A stretch of DNA of 64,000 bases from Jeotgalibacillus sp. R-1-5s-1 (lineage in GTDB: Bacteria; Bacillota; Bacilli; Bacillales; Jeotgalibacillaceae), in NCBI RefSeq assembly GCF_004405105.1, contig NZ_SORW01000002.1, positions 248,001 to 312,000 of the forward strand, given 5' to 3'. The notes under the pieces were generated by a model. It was not told the origin of the DNA and searched no databases. It was given only the letters and a program-made list of their open reading frames with translations. Shown piece after piece: positions 31,153 to 41,703 of the stretch. Every line of letters starts with the position of its first letter. Within the stretch, counting starts at the first letter, position 1. The position numbers were made by a program, and so were the translations under genes.

Positions 31153-31641
31153 TCAGATCATTTTTTCCCCTACATTGACAGTTCGAACAGACAGCTGGTA
31201 AGTGACTGGATCAAACTCGATTGTACGTCCACTGCTACCCCCTGTATCTTCACTGATGATGGGAATATTTAATTTTTTCAATTCAGCTTTTACAGCTTCT
31301 ACATTCCTGGGCCCAATCCTCATCGTATCTTTCTGAGTGGAAAACTGAAACATCTGTGCACCTCCGGCAATTTTTGCCTTCAGGCGGGTTGCCGGAAGTC
31401 CCATTTGGCTGATCAGATGGGTGACTCCGGTGTCTGCAAACTTTGCAGGATTAATCTCTCCGGATCTTGCCAAAGCAGAATCGGGAAGCATGACATGAAG
31501 CAACCCGGCTTTTTTTGAACGTTCATCGTAAAGAATCACGCCCACACATGAGCCGAGTCCGGATGTCCGTATTTTATCCGGCGGCTCTGCTACACCTGAA
31601 TCTGCAATCCCAATTTTTATTACGGTTCCAACCTTAAGCAT
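31153..31641 (-). CDS. cheD: Chemoreceptor glutamine deamidase CheD
   Basis: Deamidates receptor glutamines and, with CheC, forms the Bacillus adaptation feedback loop. 162 residues. The papain-like active site is intact: Cys32 in GLGSCVGVILYD and His49 in GLLHVMLP. One base after cheC, last gene of the operon before the terminator. Confidence 0.96.
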   Translation of the reverse strand: MLKVGTVIKIGIADSGVAEPPDKIRTSGLGSCVGVILYDERSKKAGLLHVMLPDSALARSGEINPAKFADTGVTHLISQMGLPATRLKAKIAGGAQMFQFSTQKDTMRIGPRNVEAVKAELKKLNIPIISEDTGGSSGRTIEFDPVTYQLSVRTVNVGEKMI

Positions 31642-31642
31642 T

Positions 31643-32272
31643 TTATTCGACTCCTAATGCATGAAAAAGGGTCCGGAACGAATCCGGATCAGGCAGCAAA
31701 AAGAACTGGCCGTTTGCACCTTCAGTCTTTTTCCCCTCGTTCGCAAGTTCAGTATCAATCACGATGGCCTTATCACCTGCCTGTGAAACTTCTACGAGAC
31801 CATAGCTGATAATGGCACCTGCCATATCAACTGCGATGGCAGGAACCGTTGGATACAAATTAAGATTCGTAAAGTCAGACAAGGAGGATAAATAAGAGCC
31901 TGAAAGAATATTCCCCATCTCCTGAAGAGCTGAAAGCCCCATTTCCGATTCAGCAATCTGTTCAAAATTGAAGCTGTCATCCTTTATCATGGTGCGTATA
32001 AACCCTGAAGCCTGTTCAATAGATAAAATGAAGAACATACTCCCGGTCATTTCCCCTTCAATCCGGAGAAAGACGCTGACTACAACGTTTTCAGGTCCGC
32101 CTGCCATCTCCATCATCTCATCAAAAGAAACGACCTTTACATGGGGCACAGACATATCCACTTTATTGCCAAGCAAAGTGGAAAGAGCCGTGGCAGCATG
32201 ACCTGCACCAATATTTCCGATCTCTCTTAATATATCTAGATGATAACTTGTGATGGTGTCCTCATAACTCAT
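31643..32272 (-). CDS. cheC: CheY-P phosphatase CheC
   Basis: Dephosphorylates CheY-P and binds CheD. 209 residues with the two phosphatase motifs of the CheC/FliY/CheX family: LREIGNIGAGHAATALS near residue 14 and LQEMGNILSGSYLSSLSD near 112. Overlaps the cheW stop by four bases. Confidence 0.96.
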   Translation of the reverse strand: MSYEDTITSYHLDILREIGNIGAGHAATALSTLLGNKVDMSVPHVKVVSFDEMMEMAGGPENVVVSVFLRIEGEMTGSMFFILSIEQASGFIRTMIKDDSFNFEQIAESEMGLSALQEMGNILSGSYLSSLSDFTNLNLYPTVPAIAVDMAGAIISYGLVEVSQAGDKAIVIDTELANEGKKTEGANGQFFLLPDPDSFRTLFHALGVE

Positions 32273-32709
32273 GAGACATTCTCCAGTACTTTATCGAGCT
32301 GAAGAAGAATTAACAGCCTGCGTTCAATTTTAGCAACACCGCTGATAAAATCAGCTTCAATACTTCCCACTACATTTGGCTGCGGTTCGATGGACGTTTC
32401 AGGGATATCAAGTACATCATTGGCTGAATCAACGATTAAGCCTACTTCCCGTCCATCAAGTGTGACAATAATGATTCGTGTATGCTCATCAAAAGATCCG
32501 GCTTCGATGCCAAATCTCGTTCTGAGATCAATAATCGGAGTAACGACTCCTCTCAGATTTACAACGCCTTTAACGTGAGAGGGAACGCCTGGTACCCGGG
32601 TAATGTGCATGACTTTTTCAATAGACTGTACATTTTGAACCGGAACGGCATATTCTTTATTCAGAAGTTGAAAAACAATCACCTTTAAATCGTTTACCAA
32701 AACAGTCAT
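32269..32709 (-). CDS. cheW: Chemotaxis coupling protein CheW
   Basis: SH3-like adaptor linking receptors to CheA. 146 residues with EYAVPVQNVQSIEKV, TRVPGVPSHVKGVVNLRGVV and IIDLRTRFG, all typical. 20 bp after cheA, ribosome site GAGGTG. Confidence 0.96.
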   Translation of the reverse strand: MTVLVNDLKVIVFQLLNKEYAVPVQNVQSIEKVMHITRVPGVPSHVKGVVNLRGVVTPIIDLRTRFGIEAGSFDEHTRIIIVTLDGREVGLIVDSANDVLDIPETSIEPQPNVVGSIEADFISGVAKIERRLLILLQLDKVLENVS

Positions 32710-32728
32710 CTGCTGACACCTCTTTTCT

Positions 32729-34741
32729 TTATTGAATTAATGCGTTGCAATCTACGATTAATGCGACCTGACCGTCACCAAGTATAGTAGCTCCGGAGAT
32801 AGCAAATATATCACCAAGGTAGTCACCCAGCGTTTTCAGCACGACTTCCTGCTGCCCAATAAATGAATCTACAACGAGCCCAGCAAGTTTTTCACCTTTT
32901 CTGACAATAATAACAGAATGAATGTCTTCTTCCGCTTCCTTGTTGACGTCAAACACTTCATTCAGGAAAACAAGCGGAACAACTTTGCCGCGGAAATCAA
33001 TCACACGCTGGTTATGAGCGTGAAGGATTTCTTCGTTTTTAACGATTGCTGTCTCAATGATAGAGGATAACGGGATCGCAAACTTCTCATTTTCAATCTC
33101 TGTCAGCATGACTGAGATAATGGATAGCGTCAACGGAAGCTGAACGGAGAAAATGGACCCTTCTCCCGGTGTGGAATGAATCGTAATGGTTCCGCCAAGA
33201 GATTCAATTGTTGTCTTCACAACATCAAGTCCAACGCCTCTTCCGGAAATATCAGAAATCGTCTCAGCTGTTGAGAATCCTGATGCCATAATCAGCTCAT
33301 AAATCTGGCTGTCTGTCATGGTCTGAACCTGTTCTTCAGTAACAATTCCCTTTGACAGCGCTTTATCAAGAACTTTTTCCTTGCTGATTCCTGCACCATC
33401 ATCCTGAATTTCAATAAAGACATGGTTTCCACTATGATAAGCACGAAGATCAATCGTACCTGTTTCAGGCTTACCTTTTGCTGCACGTTCTGCAGGGCTT
33501 TCAATACCATGATCAATTGCATTTCTAAGCAGATGTACGAGAGGATCGCCTATTTCATCAATAACAGTCCGGTCAAGCTCTGTATCCTGACCACTGATCT
33601 CGAGATTAATCTGTTTATTCAAATCCCGCGCCAGCTGACGGATCATTCTCGGGAAGCGGTTAAATACTGTTTCAACCGGTACCATTCTCATCGTCAGAAT
33701 AATAGACTGAAGGTCACCGGAGATTCTTGACATTCTTTCCACCGTTTCGTTCAGCTCACCGTGATTCAATTCTTTTGATATCTGCTCTAATCTGCCTCTG
33801 TCAATAACAAGTTCCTCGAACAGATTCATCAGAACATCGAGTCTGTCAATATTTACACGAATCGTCTTGTTAGCTACCTGATTTTTTGGAATTTCCTTTT
33901 CAACCGTTGGATGGTTCGACTGCTCAACTTCAGCCCCTGCTGTCGGAACATCCGCTTCCAAAATCGTAACAGCCGCTTCTGCTTCTGCCTGGAACCCGGC
34001 AATATCAAGCTTTTTAGCAACAGCCTGTTCAACTTCTGACACTTTCATTACGCTCTTTTCCACAAAAGAAGCATCTTCTTTTGTTACGATCGTAACGGTA
34101 AAATGCTGATCAAAATTCTCCTCTTCAAGCTGATCGACAGTTGGAGAAGATTTTACAACCTCAGCGACTTTTTCAAGCACTTCAAATACCATATATACAC
34201 GTGCAGCTTTCAGCAGACAGTCATCTCTTAATGCAACTGTCAGTTCGTATGCATGATAGCCCTGCTCAAGAGACTGATGAAGAACGGTCTGCTCAAACTG
34301 GTCGTATGATACTTCAGTCTTTACCTGTAAAGCATTCGAGGAGTTCTCCTCAGTTAATACTTCACCCTTTTCAATGGCTGCGAGTCTGCTGATCGTTGAT
34401 TCCACATTTTTTTTGCCATCCCCGCCACCAGCGATGGATGTAATCATTTCTTCAAGATCATCGACCGCTGCAAAAAGAACATCCATCATGTCTGTACTGA
34501 CAGTCAGTTTCTCATTGCGGATCCCATCCAGCACGTTTTCAAGGTTATGTGTCAGGTTGGCGAGATCCTCATACCCCATTGTTGCAGACATCCCTTTTAA
34601 CGTGTGGGCAGATCTGAAAATCTCGTTAACAATCTTAAGGTCCTCCGGATTTTTTTCAAGTTCAAGCAATTGTGTATTACAGTTCTGCAAATGATCTTTA
34701 CTTTCTTCAATGAATACTTCCAGATACTGATTCATTTCCAT
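32729..34741 (-). CDS. cheA: Chemotaxis histidine kinase CheA
   Basis: Receptor-controlled kinase for CheY and CheB. 670 residues: Hpt domain with phosphorylated His46 in RSAHTLKGMSATMG, a CheY-binding P2 domain (about 150-250), dimerisation P3 (about 295-360), HATPase with HLLRNAIDHGIESP, DDGAGIS and DISGRGVGLDVVK, then a CheW-like P5 domain. Length matches B. subtilis CheA. Follows cheB by six bases. Confidence 0.97.
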   Translation of the reverse strand: MEMNQYLEVFIEESKDHLQNCNTQLLELEKNPEDLKIVNEIFRSAHTLKGMSATMGYEDLANLTHNLENVLDGIRNEKLTVSTDMMDVLFAAVDDLEEMITSIAGGGDGKKNVESTISRLAAIEKGEVLTEENSSNALQVKTEVSYDQFEQTVLHQSLEQGYHAYELTVALRDDCLLKAARVYMVFEVLEKVAEVVKSSPTVDQLEEENFDQHFTVTIVTKEDASFVEKSVMKVSEVEQAVAKKLDIAGFQAEAEAAVTILEADVPTAGAEVEQSNHPTVEKEIPKNQVANKTIRVNIDRLDVLMNLFEELVIDRGRLEQISKELNHGELNETVERMSRISGDLQSIILTMRMVPVETVFNRFPRMIRQLARDLNKQINLEISGQDTELDRTVIDEIGDPLVHLLRNAIDHGIESPAERAAKGKPETGTIDLRAYHSGNHVFIEIQDDGAGISKEKVLDKALSKGIVTEEQVQTMTDSQIYELIMASGFSTAETISDISGRGVGLDVVKTTIESLGGTITIHSTPGEGSIFSVQLPLTLSIISVMLTEIENEKFAIPLSSIIETAIVKNEEILHAHNQRVIDFRGKVVPLVFLNEVFDVNKEAEEDIHSVIIVRKGEKLAGLVVDSFIGQQEVVLKTLGDYLGDIFAISGATILGDGQVALIVDCNALIQ

Positions 34742-34747
34742 AAGAAC

Positions 34748-35836
34748 TCACCCTTCCGCAAGTTTTGCGATTCTTCCTGCAATTTGTGGCAATGGATCCA
34801 CATAGCTGATTAAGCCGGTTGTTGCAGCTGCCTTAGGCATTCCATAAACAACACATGTTTCTTTTGACTCTGCTATTGAGGTCACATCATGATGATGATG
34901 TAAGTGTACCAGACCTTTAGACCCATCTGCACCCATTCCAGTCATAATCACGGCAATTTTTTTTATTTTTAACTGCGCAGCAGATTCAAACATTACATCA
35001 ACAGATGGACGGTGTCCGTTCCTTGGAGGACTCTGATCCAGCCTGATGGTAATTTCAGCTGAAGACTGAGTCAGTGTCATATGATAATCGCCGGGAGCAA
35101 TATACACATGACCGTTTTTTAATACGTCACCCTGCTCAGCTTCCTTGATGGTCAGCTCAGATAACTGATTCAGCCTTGCGGCCAGAGATTTTGTAAATCC
35201 CGGCGGCATGTGCTGTACAACGACAACAGGTGCCTTTAACTGTTTAGGAAGAGCTGACAGGACTTCCTGAAGCGCCCTTGGTCCTCCAGTGGATGTCCCG
35301 ATTAGAACAAGGGAGTTTTTAGGAGTGCGTGCACCTACATATTTACTATCGGCATTAACCGTGACTTTTTCAGTATATATTTTATTTTCAGGCGTTTTCT
35401 TTATAACATGGTTCATTGTTGAAATTTTCGCACTGGAAGCATGTATCACTTTTTCCACGAGTTCTTTTTTCACCTTATGTAAATCTAGTGATATAGTACC
35501 AGAAGGTTTTGCAATAAAATCCACTGCCCCGTAATCCATGGCTAAAAATGCGTTCTCAGCACCTTGAACTGTCGTGCTTGAAAGCATTATTACCGGCAGT
35601 GGATGATCTTTCATAATGATTTTTAAAGCTTCAAGTCCGCTCATAACCGGCATCTCAACATCCATCGTGACGACATGTGGTTTTAAAAGGCGGATTTTCG
35701 CGATGGCATCCTGACCATTTCTAGCTGTTCCGACAACCGCAATTGAAGGAACCTCTGACAGAAACTCCTGAATCAGTTTGCGCATAAAAGCTGAATCGTC
35801 TACAACGAGCACTTTTATTATTTCTTCCCTTACCAT
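34748..35836 (-). CDS. cheB: Protein-glutamate methylesterase CheB
   Basis: Receiver-controlled methylesterase/deamidase of chemoreceptors. 362 residues: receiver domain with DD at 13-14 and phosphoacceptor Asp59, linker, and catalytic domain with GTSTGGPRAL (active Ser), QHMPPGFTKSLAARL and MTGMGADGSKG. Six extra residues (VREEII) precede the usual start of the receiver; the ribosome site GAGGTG supports the start given. Confidence 0.96.
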   Translation of the reverse strand: MVREEIIKVLVVDDSAFMRKLIQEFLSEVPSIAVVGTARNGQDAIAKIRLLKPHVVTMDVEMPVMSGLEALKIIMKDHPLPVIMLSSTTVQGAENAFLAMDYGAVDFIAKPSGTISLDLHKVKKELVEKVIHASSAKISTMNHVIKKTPENKIYTEKVTVNADSKYVGARTPKNSLVLIGTSTGGPRALQEVLSALPKQLKAPVVVVQHMPPGFTKSLAARLNQLSELTIKEAEQGDVLKNGHVYIAPGDYHMTLTQSSAEITIRLDQSPPRNGHRPSVDVMFESAAQLKIKKIAVIMTGMGADGSKGLVHLHHHHDVTSIAESKETCVVYGMPKAAATTGLISYVDPLPQIAGRIAKLAEG

Positions 35837-35845
35837 CTCAGCACC

Positions 35846-36703
35846 TCACTTTTTTCTGAAAAATGCACTAAGCCTCTCAGTAAATCGCGGCTTCACAGAA
35901 TGAATGTCGGATTGTTGATTTTCAATATAAGCTGTGGTAAGTTTCCTTAGCGTTTTTGCAGCTGGAGATGCCGGATACATTTTTGTAAAAGGCACCTGAC
36001 TGTTAACAGCTTTTCTCACAGAAGGATCTTCAGGGAGACTGCCAAGCAGTCGGACTTTTTTGCCCAGAAATCTTTCAGCAGCCGTCTCGAGCCTTTCGAG
36101 TGCTAATTTACCTTCCGCGCGATCCATCACCCGATTGCATAAGAGTGAAAAATCTTTGGATTCATCTTTCATATGTATAAATTTCATCATAGAATAAGCG
36201 TCCATGATGGAGGTTGGTTCCCCCGTTGTAATTACGAATACTTCATCAGCCGCCATAATTAATTCAAGCCCGTTGGCAGATGCTCCTGCACCCATATCAA
36301 AAATCAGATAATCGTATTGATGAATGAGCTCATTAAATCCATCAAGTAATCTGGTTATTTCAATATCTTTCCACTCTATCATCTTATTCAAACCTGAACC
36401 GCCAGCAATATAGGAAAAATTTTGATCGACCTGATAGGTGACCTCTTCAATCGATCCATCCCCTTCAAGAAAATGAAGAATCGTTTTACCGGACTGCTGC
36501 CCTAACAGGATATGGACATTTCCCATTCCTATATCCATATCCATCAGCAGCACTTTATGCCCAAGATTCGCCAGCTCAGATGAGAAATTAATAGAGAAAT
36601 TGGATTTTCCAACCCCTCCTTTTCCACTTACAACAGCAATTGCTTTTCCCGTTTTTTCACTCATCTTCATCATCTGTCTTCTCAGCGTTTCAGCTTGATC
36701 CAT
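35846..36703 (-). CDS. flhG: FlhG (YlxH) MinD-like flagellar ATPase
   Basis: ParA/MinD-type ATPase that works with FlhF to set flagellar number and C-ring assembly. 285 residues. Deviant Walker A KGGVGKSNFSINFSSELA near residue 25, MDMDIGMGNVHILLG, and YLIFDMGAGASANGL. Overlaps flhF by 14 bases, with ribosome site AAGGTG inside flhF. Confidence 0.95.
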   Translation of the reverse strand: MDQAETLRRQMMKMSEKTGKAIAVVSGKGGVGKSNFSINFSSELANLGHKVLLMDMDIGMGNVHILLGQQSGKTILHFLEGDGSIEEVTYQVDQNFSYIAGGSGLNKMIEWKDIEITRLLDGFNELIHQYDYLIFDMGAGASANGLELIMAADEVFVITTGEPTSIMDAYSMMKFIHMKDESKDFSLLCNRVMDRAEGKLALERLETAAERFLGKKVRLLGSLPEDPSVRKAVNSQVPFTKMYPASPAAKTLRKLTTAYIENQQSDIHSVKPRFTERLSAFFRKK

Positions 36704-37790
36704 ACGGGTTCACACCTTTTTTCAAAAATTCTCTAATCGTGGCAGGATTTGCTTCTTTAATATCTTCAGGAACTGCCTGACCGGTTGTTAAATAAGCAGC
36801 TCCAAGTCCACTGTTCGTCATCAGGTGATAGGCAGGTCCGACACTTGCACTCTCATCCCATTTTGTAAAGATGAGCCCATCAAGCTCAACATCGCCGAAC
36901 TGACTGAATACAGCCTGCATATCCTGCAGTTTAGACGTCATGGAAAGAACAAGAAATGTCTGCATGTCTTCATTGAAATTGATTGTATTCATCAAATCTT
37001 CAACATACTGAATTTCTTTATAGTTTCTCCCGGCAGTATCAATAAAAATATGATCGTAATCGCTGAACTTCTCTGCTGCTTCATCAAAATCCTGACGCTT
37101 ATAAACGACTTCAATTGGTACATTTAAGAGCTGGGCATACGTCTTCAGCTGTTCAATTGCACCAATACGGTAAGTATCTGTTGTGATGAAGGCAATTTTC
37201 TTCTTTGATTCAACCACGAGCTTTGCTGCCATTTTTGCAATAGTGGTCGTTTTTCCCACGCCTGTCGGGCCTATCAGACTGATATATTTCTTATCAGCCT
37301 GAACACCGCCATGCGCGAGCTGATCAACAGGCTGCAGAAAATAAGAAAGAGCCCAATCATACAGTTTTTCGTCATCAGATTCCTGCCTCCACTTTTCATG
37401 AAGGTATGCCCCGAGCTCGAGCAGCCACTCATCTTGCAGATCCTGATTCTGGTAATCACTTAATACATTCACTACAGGTGACGGTAAATGCTGAAACCTG
37501 TTGTTCTGGCTGGCAGACATATTCACCATTAATTTTTTCAGTTCCCTGATTTCCTCTTCCAGCTTTTCATGACCCGGATTTTGAAACAAACCAGGACTTT
37601 CCTTGGCAGCAGCGGGCTCTGTTTGATCGATACCTGCCACTACCTCAATCTGTTTCGTTTTAAATAAACCGAAAAATCCACCGGTATAAATGACTTTTGA
37701 ATTTAAAATAACAGCGTCACTGCCTAATTCTGCACGCACTTTTTTCATCGCCTCAGGCATTGATGGCGCTGTAACTTTTTTCATCTTCAA
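36690..37790 (-). CDS. flhF: FlhF, SRP-type GTPase of flagellar placement
   Basis: Third SRP GTPase; directs basal-body position, and is activated by FlhG. 366 residues: N-terminal B domain (MKMKKVTAPSMPEAMKKVRAEL), NG domain with [42 protein letters not shown] and FTKWDESASVG. Start is TTG at 37790 overlapping the flhA stop by four bases; ATG at 37784 is possible, but the TTG form aligns better with the family N-terminus. Confidence 0.95.
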   Translation of the reverse strand: MKMKKVTAPSMPEAMKKVRAELGSDAVILNSKVIYTGGFFGLFKTKQIEVVAGIDQTEPAAAKESPGLFQNPGHEKLEEEIRELKKLMVNMSASQNNRFQHLPSPVVNVLSDYQNQDLQDEWLLELGAYLHEKWRQESDDEKLYDWALSYFLQPVDQLAHGGVQADKKYISLIGPTGVGKTTTIAKMAAKLVVESKKKIAFITTDTYRIGAIEQLKTYAQLLNVPIEVVYKRQDFDEAAEKFSDYDHIFIDTAGRNYKEIQYVEDLMNTINFNEDMQTFLVLSMTSKLQDMQAVFSQFGDVELDGLIFTKWDESASVGPAYHLMTNSGLGAAYLTTGQAVPEDIKEANPATIREFLKKGVNPYGSS

Positions 37791-39820
37791 TCGACCGTCA
37801 CCACCCCTACACTCTGTACTTCAACATTTGCTTCGAGTTCATTATAGGACAGAATCGGAATTTGCGGGAAATACCTCTCTGTCAGCTGACGAATATACAT
37901 CCGGACTGCGGGTGAACACAGAATGATCGGTGTCTGTTCTGTCAGTGAAAGCTGTTCAATCTGTTGAGCCATTGCCTCAAGAATTCTTTGTGAATCATTT
38001 GGATCCAGCGAAAGATAATTTCCATGCTCCGTCTGCTGAACATTATCTGCTGTCATTTTTTCAACTTTGCCTGACAATGTAATCACTTTTAACGTGTCAC
38101 CAGGCTGAGCAAATTGACTTGTTATTTGTTTGGCTAAAGATTGTCTTACATATTCAGCCAGCACATCAGTATCTGACGTCATTTTCGCATAATCAGCAAG
38201 CGTTTCGAAAATTACCGGCAGATTCCGTATAGACACATTTTCTTTAAGCAGCTTCGATAAAACCTTCTGAACATCTCCAATTGATAAAGGCGATGGCGTT
38301 ACTTCCTCGACTAATATTGGATAGGACTGCTGCAGATGATCGATCAGCTGCTTCGTTTCCTGACGTCCGAGCAGGTTATCTGCATGACCTTTGATCATTT
38401 CAGTAATATGTGTTGACACTACAGACGGTGGATCGACAACCGTGTATCCAAGCATCTCAGCCTGATCCTTCACCGATTCATCTATCCATTTGGCCGGCAG
38501 CCCAAATGAAGGTTCAATCGTATCAATACCGTCAATTGAATCATCATCCCCTGGACTCATAGCCAGATAATGGTCAAGGAGAAGTTCTCCTTTTGCGACT
38601 TCATTTCCTTTAATTTTCAGTCTGTATTCGTTTGGCTGAAGCTGAATGTTATCCCGAATTCTTACAACAGGTATAACCAGGCCGAGTTCGAGCGCCAGCT
38701 GACGGCGGATCATCACAATTCTATCCAACAGGTCCCCTCCCTGATTGGCATCAGCAAGCGGAATCAAACCATAACCAAATTCAAATTCAATCTGATCGAC
38801 ATTTAACAGGCTGACTACACTTTCAGGACTCTTCATTTCATCCGTTGCGGTCTCCTCTTCGACTTCAAGCGGATCTTCCATCTCGTTTTTCTTGGACTGA
38901 GACAGCATGTATCCACCTATTGCTAAAATCAGCGCGATTGGAAGCGTCAGCAGATTACTGATTGGTGTAAAGATTCCGAGCAGGGCAATGGTTACGGCAG
39001 CAACATACATAATCGGCGCAAAAGAAAACATTTGAGACGTAATGTCCTGTCCGAGGTTTCCATCAGAAGCGGCACGCGTTACAACGATACCTGTAGCCGT
39101 CGAAATCAGCAGAGCAGGGATCTGCGAGACAATGCCATCTCCGACAGTCAGCAAAGAAAACTGGTTTGCAGCGTCTGCAAGCGGCATACCCATTTGAACA
39201 ATCCCGATCACCATACCAAAAATCAGGTTGATCATGACAATAATAATACCGGCAATCGCATCTCCTTTAACGAATTTGGTTGCACCATCCATCGCTCCGT
39301 AAAAGTCAGCTTCCCTGCCGACCTTTTCACGACGTTCACGTGCTTCTGTTTCGTTAATCATGCCTGCATTTAAATCAGCATCTATACTCATCTGCTTACC
39401 TGGCATCGCATCGAGTGTGAATCGGGCAGCGACTTCAGATACACGTTCCGCCCCCTTAGTGATAACGATAAACTGAATAATAATCAGGATGATAAAGACA
39501 ACGATCCCGACTAAAATATTTCCCCCGGTAACAAACGTACCGAAAGTCTCAACAACACCACCAGCTTCCCCCCGACTTAAAATAGCTCGGGTTGTCGATA
39601 CGTTCAGACCAAGTCTGAACAGAGTGAGCAAAAGGATCAGTGCCGGGAAAATCGCAAATTCAAGCGGCTCTCTCATATTCATCGAGACAAGAAGTACAAT
39701 GAGCCCCAATGTTATATTAATGATTATAAATACGCTAAGCATCCAGGAAGGCAGCGGAATGACCAACATTGCGATGATCAGGATGACGCTTCCGAGTATG
39801 GCTAAATCTTTTCCTTTCAT
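37787..39820 (-). CDS. flhA: Flagellar export apparatus protein FlhA
   Basis: Largest export-gate component; membrane half with about eight segments (residues 1-315) and a cytoplasmic ring-forming half that binds chaperones. 677 residues, normal. Contains the FHIPEP-family loop with TRAILSRGEAGGVVETFG and MPGKQMSIDADLNAGMI. 20 bp after flhB, coupled with flhF. Confidence 0.97.
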   Translation of the reverse strand: MKGKDLAILGSVILIIAMLVIPLPSWMLSVFIIINITLGLIVLLVSMNMREPLEFAIFPALILLLTLFRLGLNVSTTRAILSRGEAGGVVETFGTFVTGGNILVGIVVFIILIIIQFIVITKGAERVSEVAARFTLDAMPGKQMSIDADLNAGMINETEARERREKVGREADFYGAMDGATKFVKGDAIAGIIIVMINLIFGMVIGIVQMGMPLADAANQFSLLTVGDGIVSQIPALLISTATGIVVTRAASDGNLGQDITSQMFSFAPIMYVAAVTIALLGIFTPISNLLTLPIALILAIGGYMLSQSKKNEMEDPLEVEEETATDEMKSPESVVSLLNVDQIEFEFGYGLIPLADANQGGDLLDRIVMIRRQLALELGLVIPVVRIRDNIQLQPNEYRLKIKGNEVAKGELLLDHYLAMSPGDDDSIDGIDTIEPSFGLPAKWIDESVKDQAEMLGYTVVDPPSVVSTHITEMIKGHADNLLGRQETKQLIDHLQQSYPILVEEVTPSPLSIGDVQKVLSKLLKENVSIRNLPVIFETLADYAKMTSDTDVLAEYVRQSLAKQITSQFAQPGDTLKVITLSGKVEKMTADNVQQTEHGNYLSLDPNDSQRILEAMAQQIEQLSLTEQTPIILCSPAVRMYIRQLTERYFPQIPILSYNELEANVEVQSVGVVTVD

Positions 39821-39840
39821 GCTGGTCCCCTTTCAAAGTA

Positions 39841-40920
39841 TTACACTTTGTTTTTTATCCGGTATACATAAGCAAGAATTTCAGCCACTGCTTTAAAGAA
39901 CTCTTCAGGAATCGGGTCACCAATTTCTGCCTGATCATAAAGCGCTCTTGCAAGCGGCCTGTTCTCAACAGCAATGACATCATTTTCTTTAGCAATCAAT
40001 TTTATTTTCTGTGCAATAAAATCGACTCCTTTTGCAACGACTACAGGGGCTTCAAATTCCCCATCTTTATATTTCAAAACAATGGCATAGTGGGTCGGGT
40101 TGGTGATGACAACGTCTGCGTCCGGAATCTCTGACATCATCCGTTTCATCGCCATTTCCCTTTGCCGCTGCTTAATCTTTGATTTGATCAGCGGATCCCC
40201 TTCCGTGTTTTTATATTCGTCTTTAATGTCCTGTTTAGACATCCGTATATTTTTTTCAAAATCGTATTTCTGGTACAGATAGTCAAGAACCGACAAAAGA
40301 ATCAACAGGGCTGATGCGAACAAGCCCATCTGAACTGTCAGTGAACCTGTCGTGATAAGGGTTTGTGCAACAGGCTTTAGAGACAGCTGGAGCACTTCTT
40401 CAATACTGAACCAGATAACCAGAAAAGTTGTTAAACCAACAAGTGATATTTTAAGGACTGACTTTAAAAGTTCAACTAACGCTCGTGCAGAAAATATCCT
40501 TTTAAAACCTTTTATTGGATCAAGCTTTGAGAGCTTTGGCTTCAGTGGATCTGTTGAAACAAGAAATCCCACCTGCAGATAGTTACCAACAATGCCACCG
40601 ATTGCAGCAACCCCCATAATAGGAAGCACAAGCCAGGCAACCTGCGTGAGCATTTCACCATACACGATCATCGTTGAATCAAGTGTCACGGGACGTTTGA
40701 TATAATCCATGAGCGGCACAGCCACCATGTTCAGCATCCGCTCTCTAAACCAGCCACCAGCAAAAAACAAAAACAGAAATACAGCAAACAAAATGATCGC
40801 AGTATTTACATCCTGACTCTTTGCAACCTGACCTTTCTTACGCGAGTCCAGACGTTTTTTAGGAGTGGCTTTTTCCGTTTTCTCACCTGCAAAAAACTGA
40901 AGATTCAACTGTAGCTTCAT
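39841..40920 (-). CDS. flhB: Flagellar export protein FlhB
   Basis: Export switch protein with four membrane segments and a cytoplasmic domain that self-cleaves within the NPTH motif, visible as VVITNPTHYAIVLKY near residue 265. 359 residues, begins MKLQLNLQFFAGEKTEKATPKK, typical. Start overlaps the fliR stop by four bases. Confidence 0.97.
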   Translation of the reverse strand: MKLQLNLQFFAGEKTEKATPKKRLDSRKKGQVAKSQDVNTAIILFAVFLFLFFAGGWFRERMLNMVAVPLMDYIKRPVTLDSTMIVYGEMLTQVAWLVLPIMGVAAIGGIVGNYLQVGFLVSTDPLKPKLSKLDPIKGFKRIFSARALVELLKSVLKISLVGLTTFLVIWFSIEEVLQLSLKPVAQTLITTGSLTVQMGLFASALLILLSVLDYLYQKYDFEKNIRMSKQDIKDEYKNTEGDPLIKSKIKQRQREMAMKRMMSEIPDADVVITNPTHYAIVLKYKDGEFEAPVVVAKGVDFIAQKIKLIAKENDVIAVENRPLARALYDQAEIGDPIPEEFFKAVAEILAYVYRIKNKV

Positions 40921-41699
40921 GATCCACCATCCCCTAAAACACTCATCAGATCTCTCATCACAACAAACATGAGGTCAAACAGAGACTGAATAACCTGAAA
41001 TGTTACCCCCATCAATATAATCAGGACAACAAAGGCAACGGTAATTTTTATCGGAAAACCAATAACAAAAATATTAAACTGAGGTGACGTTCTGGCCACG
41101 ATTCCAAGCGCCACGTCCACAAGAAACAGGGTGGCAATAACAGGGGCAGCCATTTGAAAAGCAATCATAAAGGTTGCAGCAAATGCTTTAATGACCAGTT
41201 CCGCTGTCATCGGGTTCCCAAAATTAAGTGTGGCCTGATCCAGCGGGATAAACTGATAGCTGAAAAAGATTCCATCCATGATTAAATGATGGCCGTTTAA
41301 AGCAAGCAGCAATAATAAAGACAGTGTATATAAGTACTGACCTGTTAGCGGACTTTGCGCACCAGTTTGAGGGTCAATGATATTTGCAATGGCAAAGCCC
41401 ATCTGAAAATCAATAAAATTTCCGGCAATTTGTATAGCAGACAAAACAATGTAGGCAATTAAGCCGATAAATAAACCGACAGCTGCTTCTTTAATAATTA
41501 GAAGAATATATTCTCCGTTAATATCAAATGGTTCCGCGTCGATGGTGTAATACATCATCCACGATAACAATAGCGCCATTCCTATCCGGTGTGTAGCGGG
41601 AATTGTTCTGTGTGAAAACAATGGAATCGTCACAAAAAATGCTGAAACCCTTGCTACGATAAGCAACAAAATAGTAAGTCTTGGATACAATTCTTCCAT
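40917..41699 (-). CDS. fliR: Flagellar export protein FliR
   Basis: Membrane component of the export gate. 260 residues with six or so hydrophobic segments; conserved FFVTIPLFSHRTIPATHRIGMALLL region near the N-terminus and LVDVALGIVARTSPQFNIF. Between fliQ and flhB, overlapping flhB. Confidence 0.96.
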   Translation of the reverse strand: MEELYPRLTILLLIVARVSAFFVTIPLFSHRTIPATHRIGMALLLSWMMYYTIDAEPFDINGEYILLIIKEAAVGLFIGLIAYIVLSAIQIAGNFIDFQMGFAIANIIDPQTGAQSPLTGQYLYTLSLLLLLALNGHHLIMDGIFFSYQFIPLDQATLNFGNPMTAELVIKAFAATFMIAFQMAAPVIATLFLVDVALGIVARTSPQFNIFVIGFPIKITVAFVVLIILMGVTFQVIQSLFDLMFVVMRDLMSVLGDGGS

Positions 41700-41703
41700 C
41701 TGT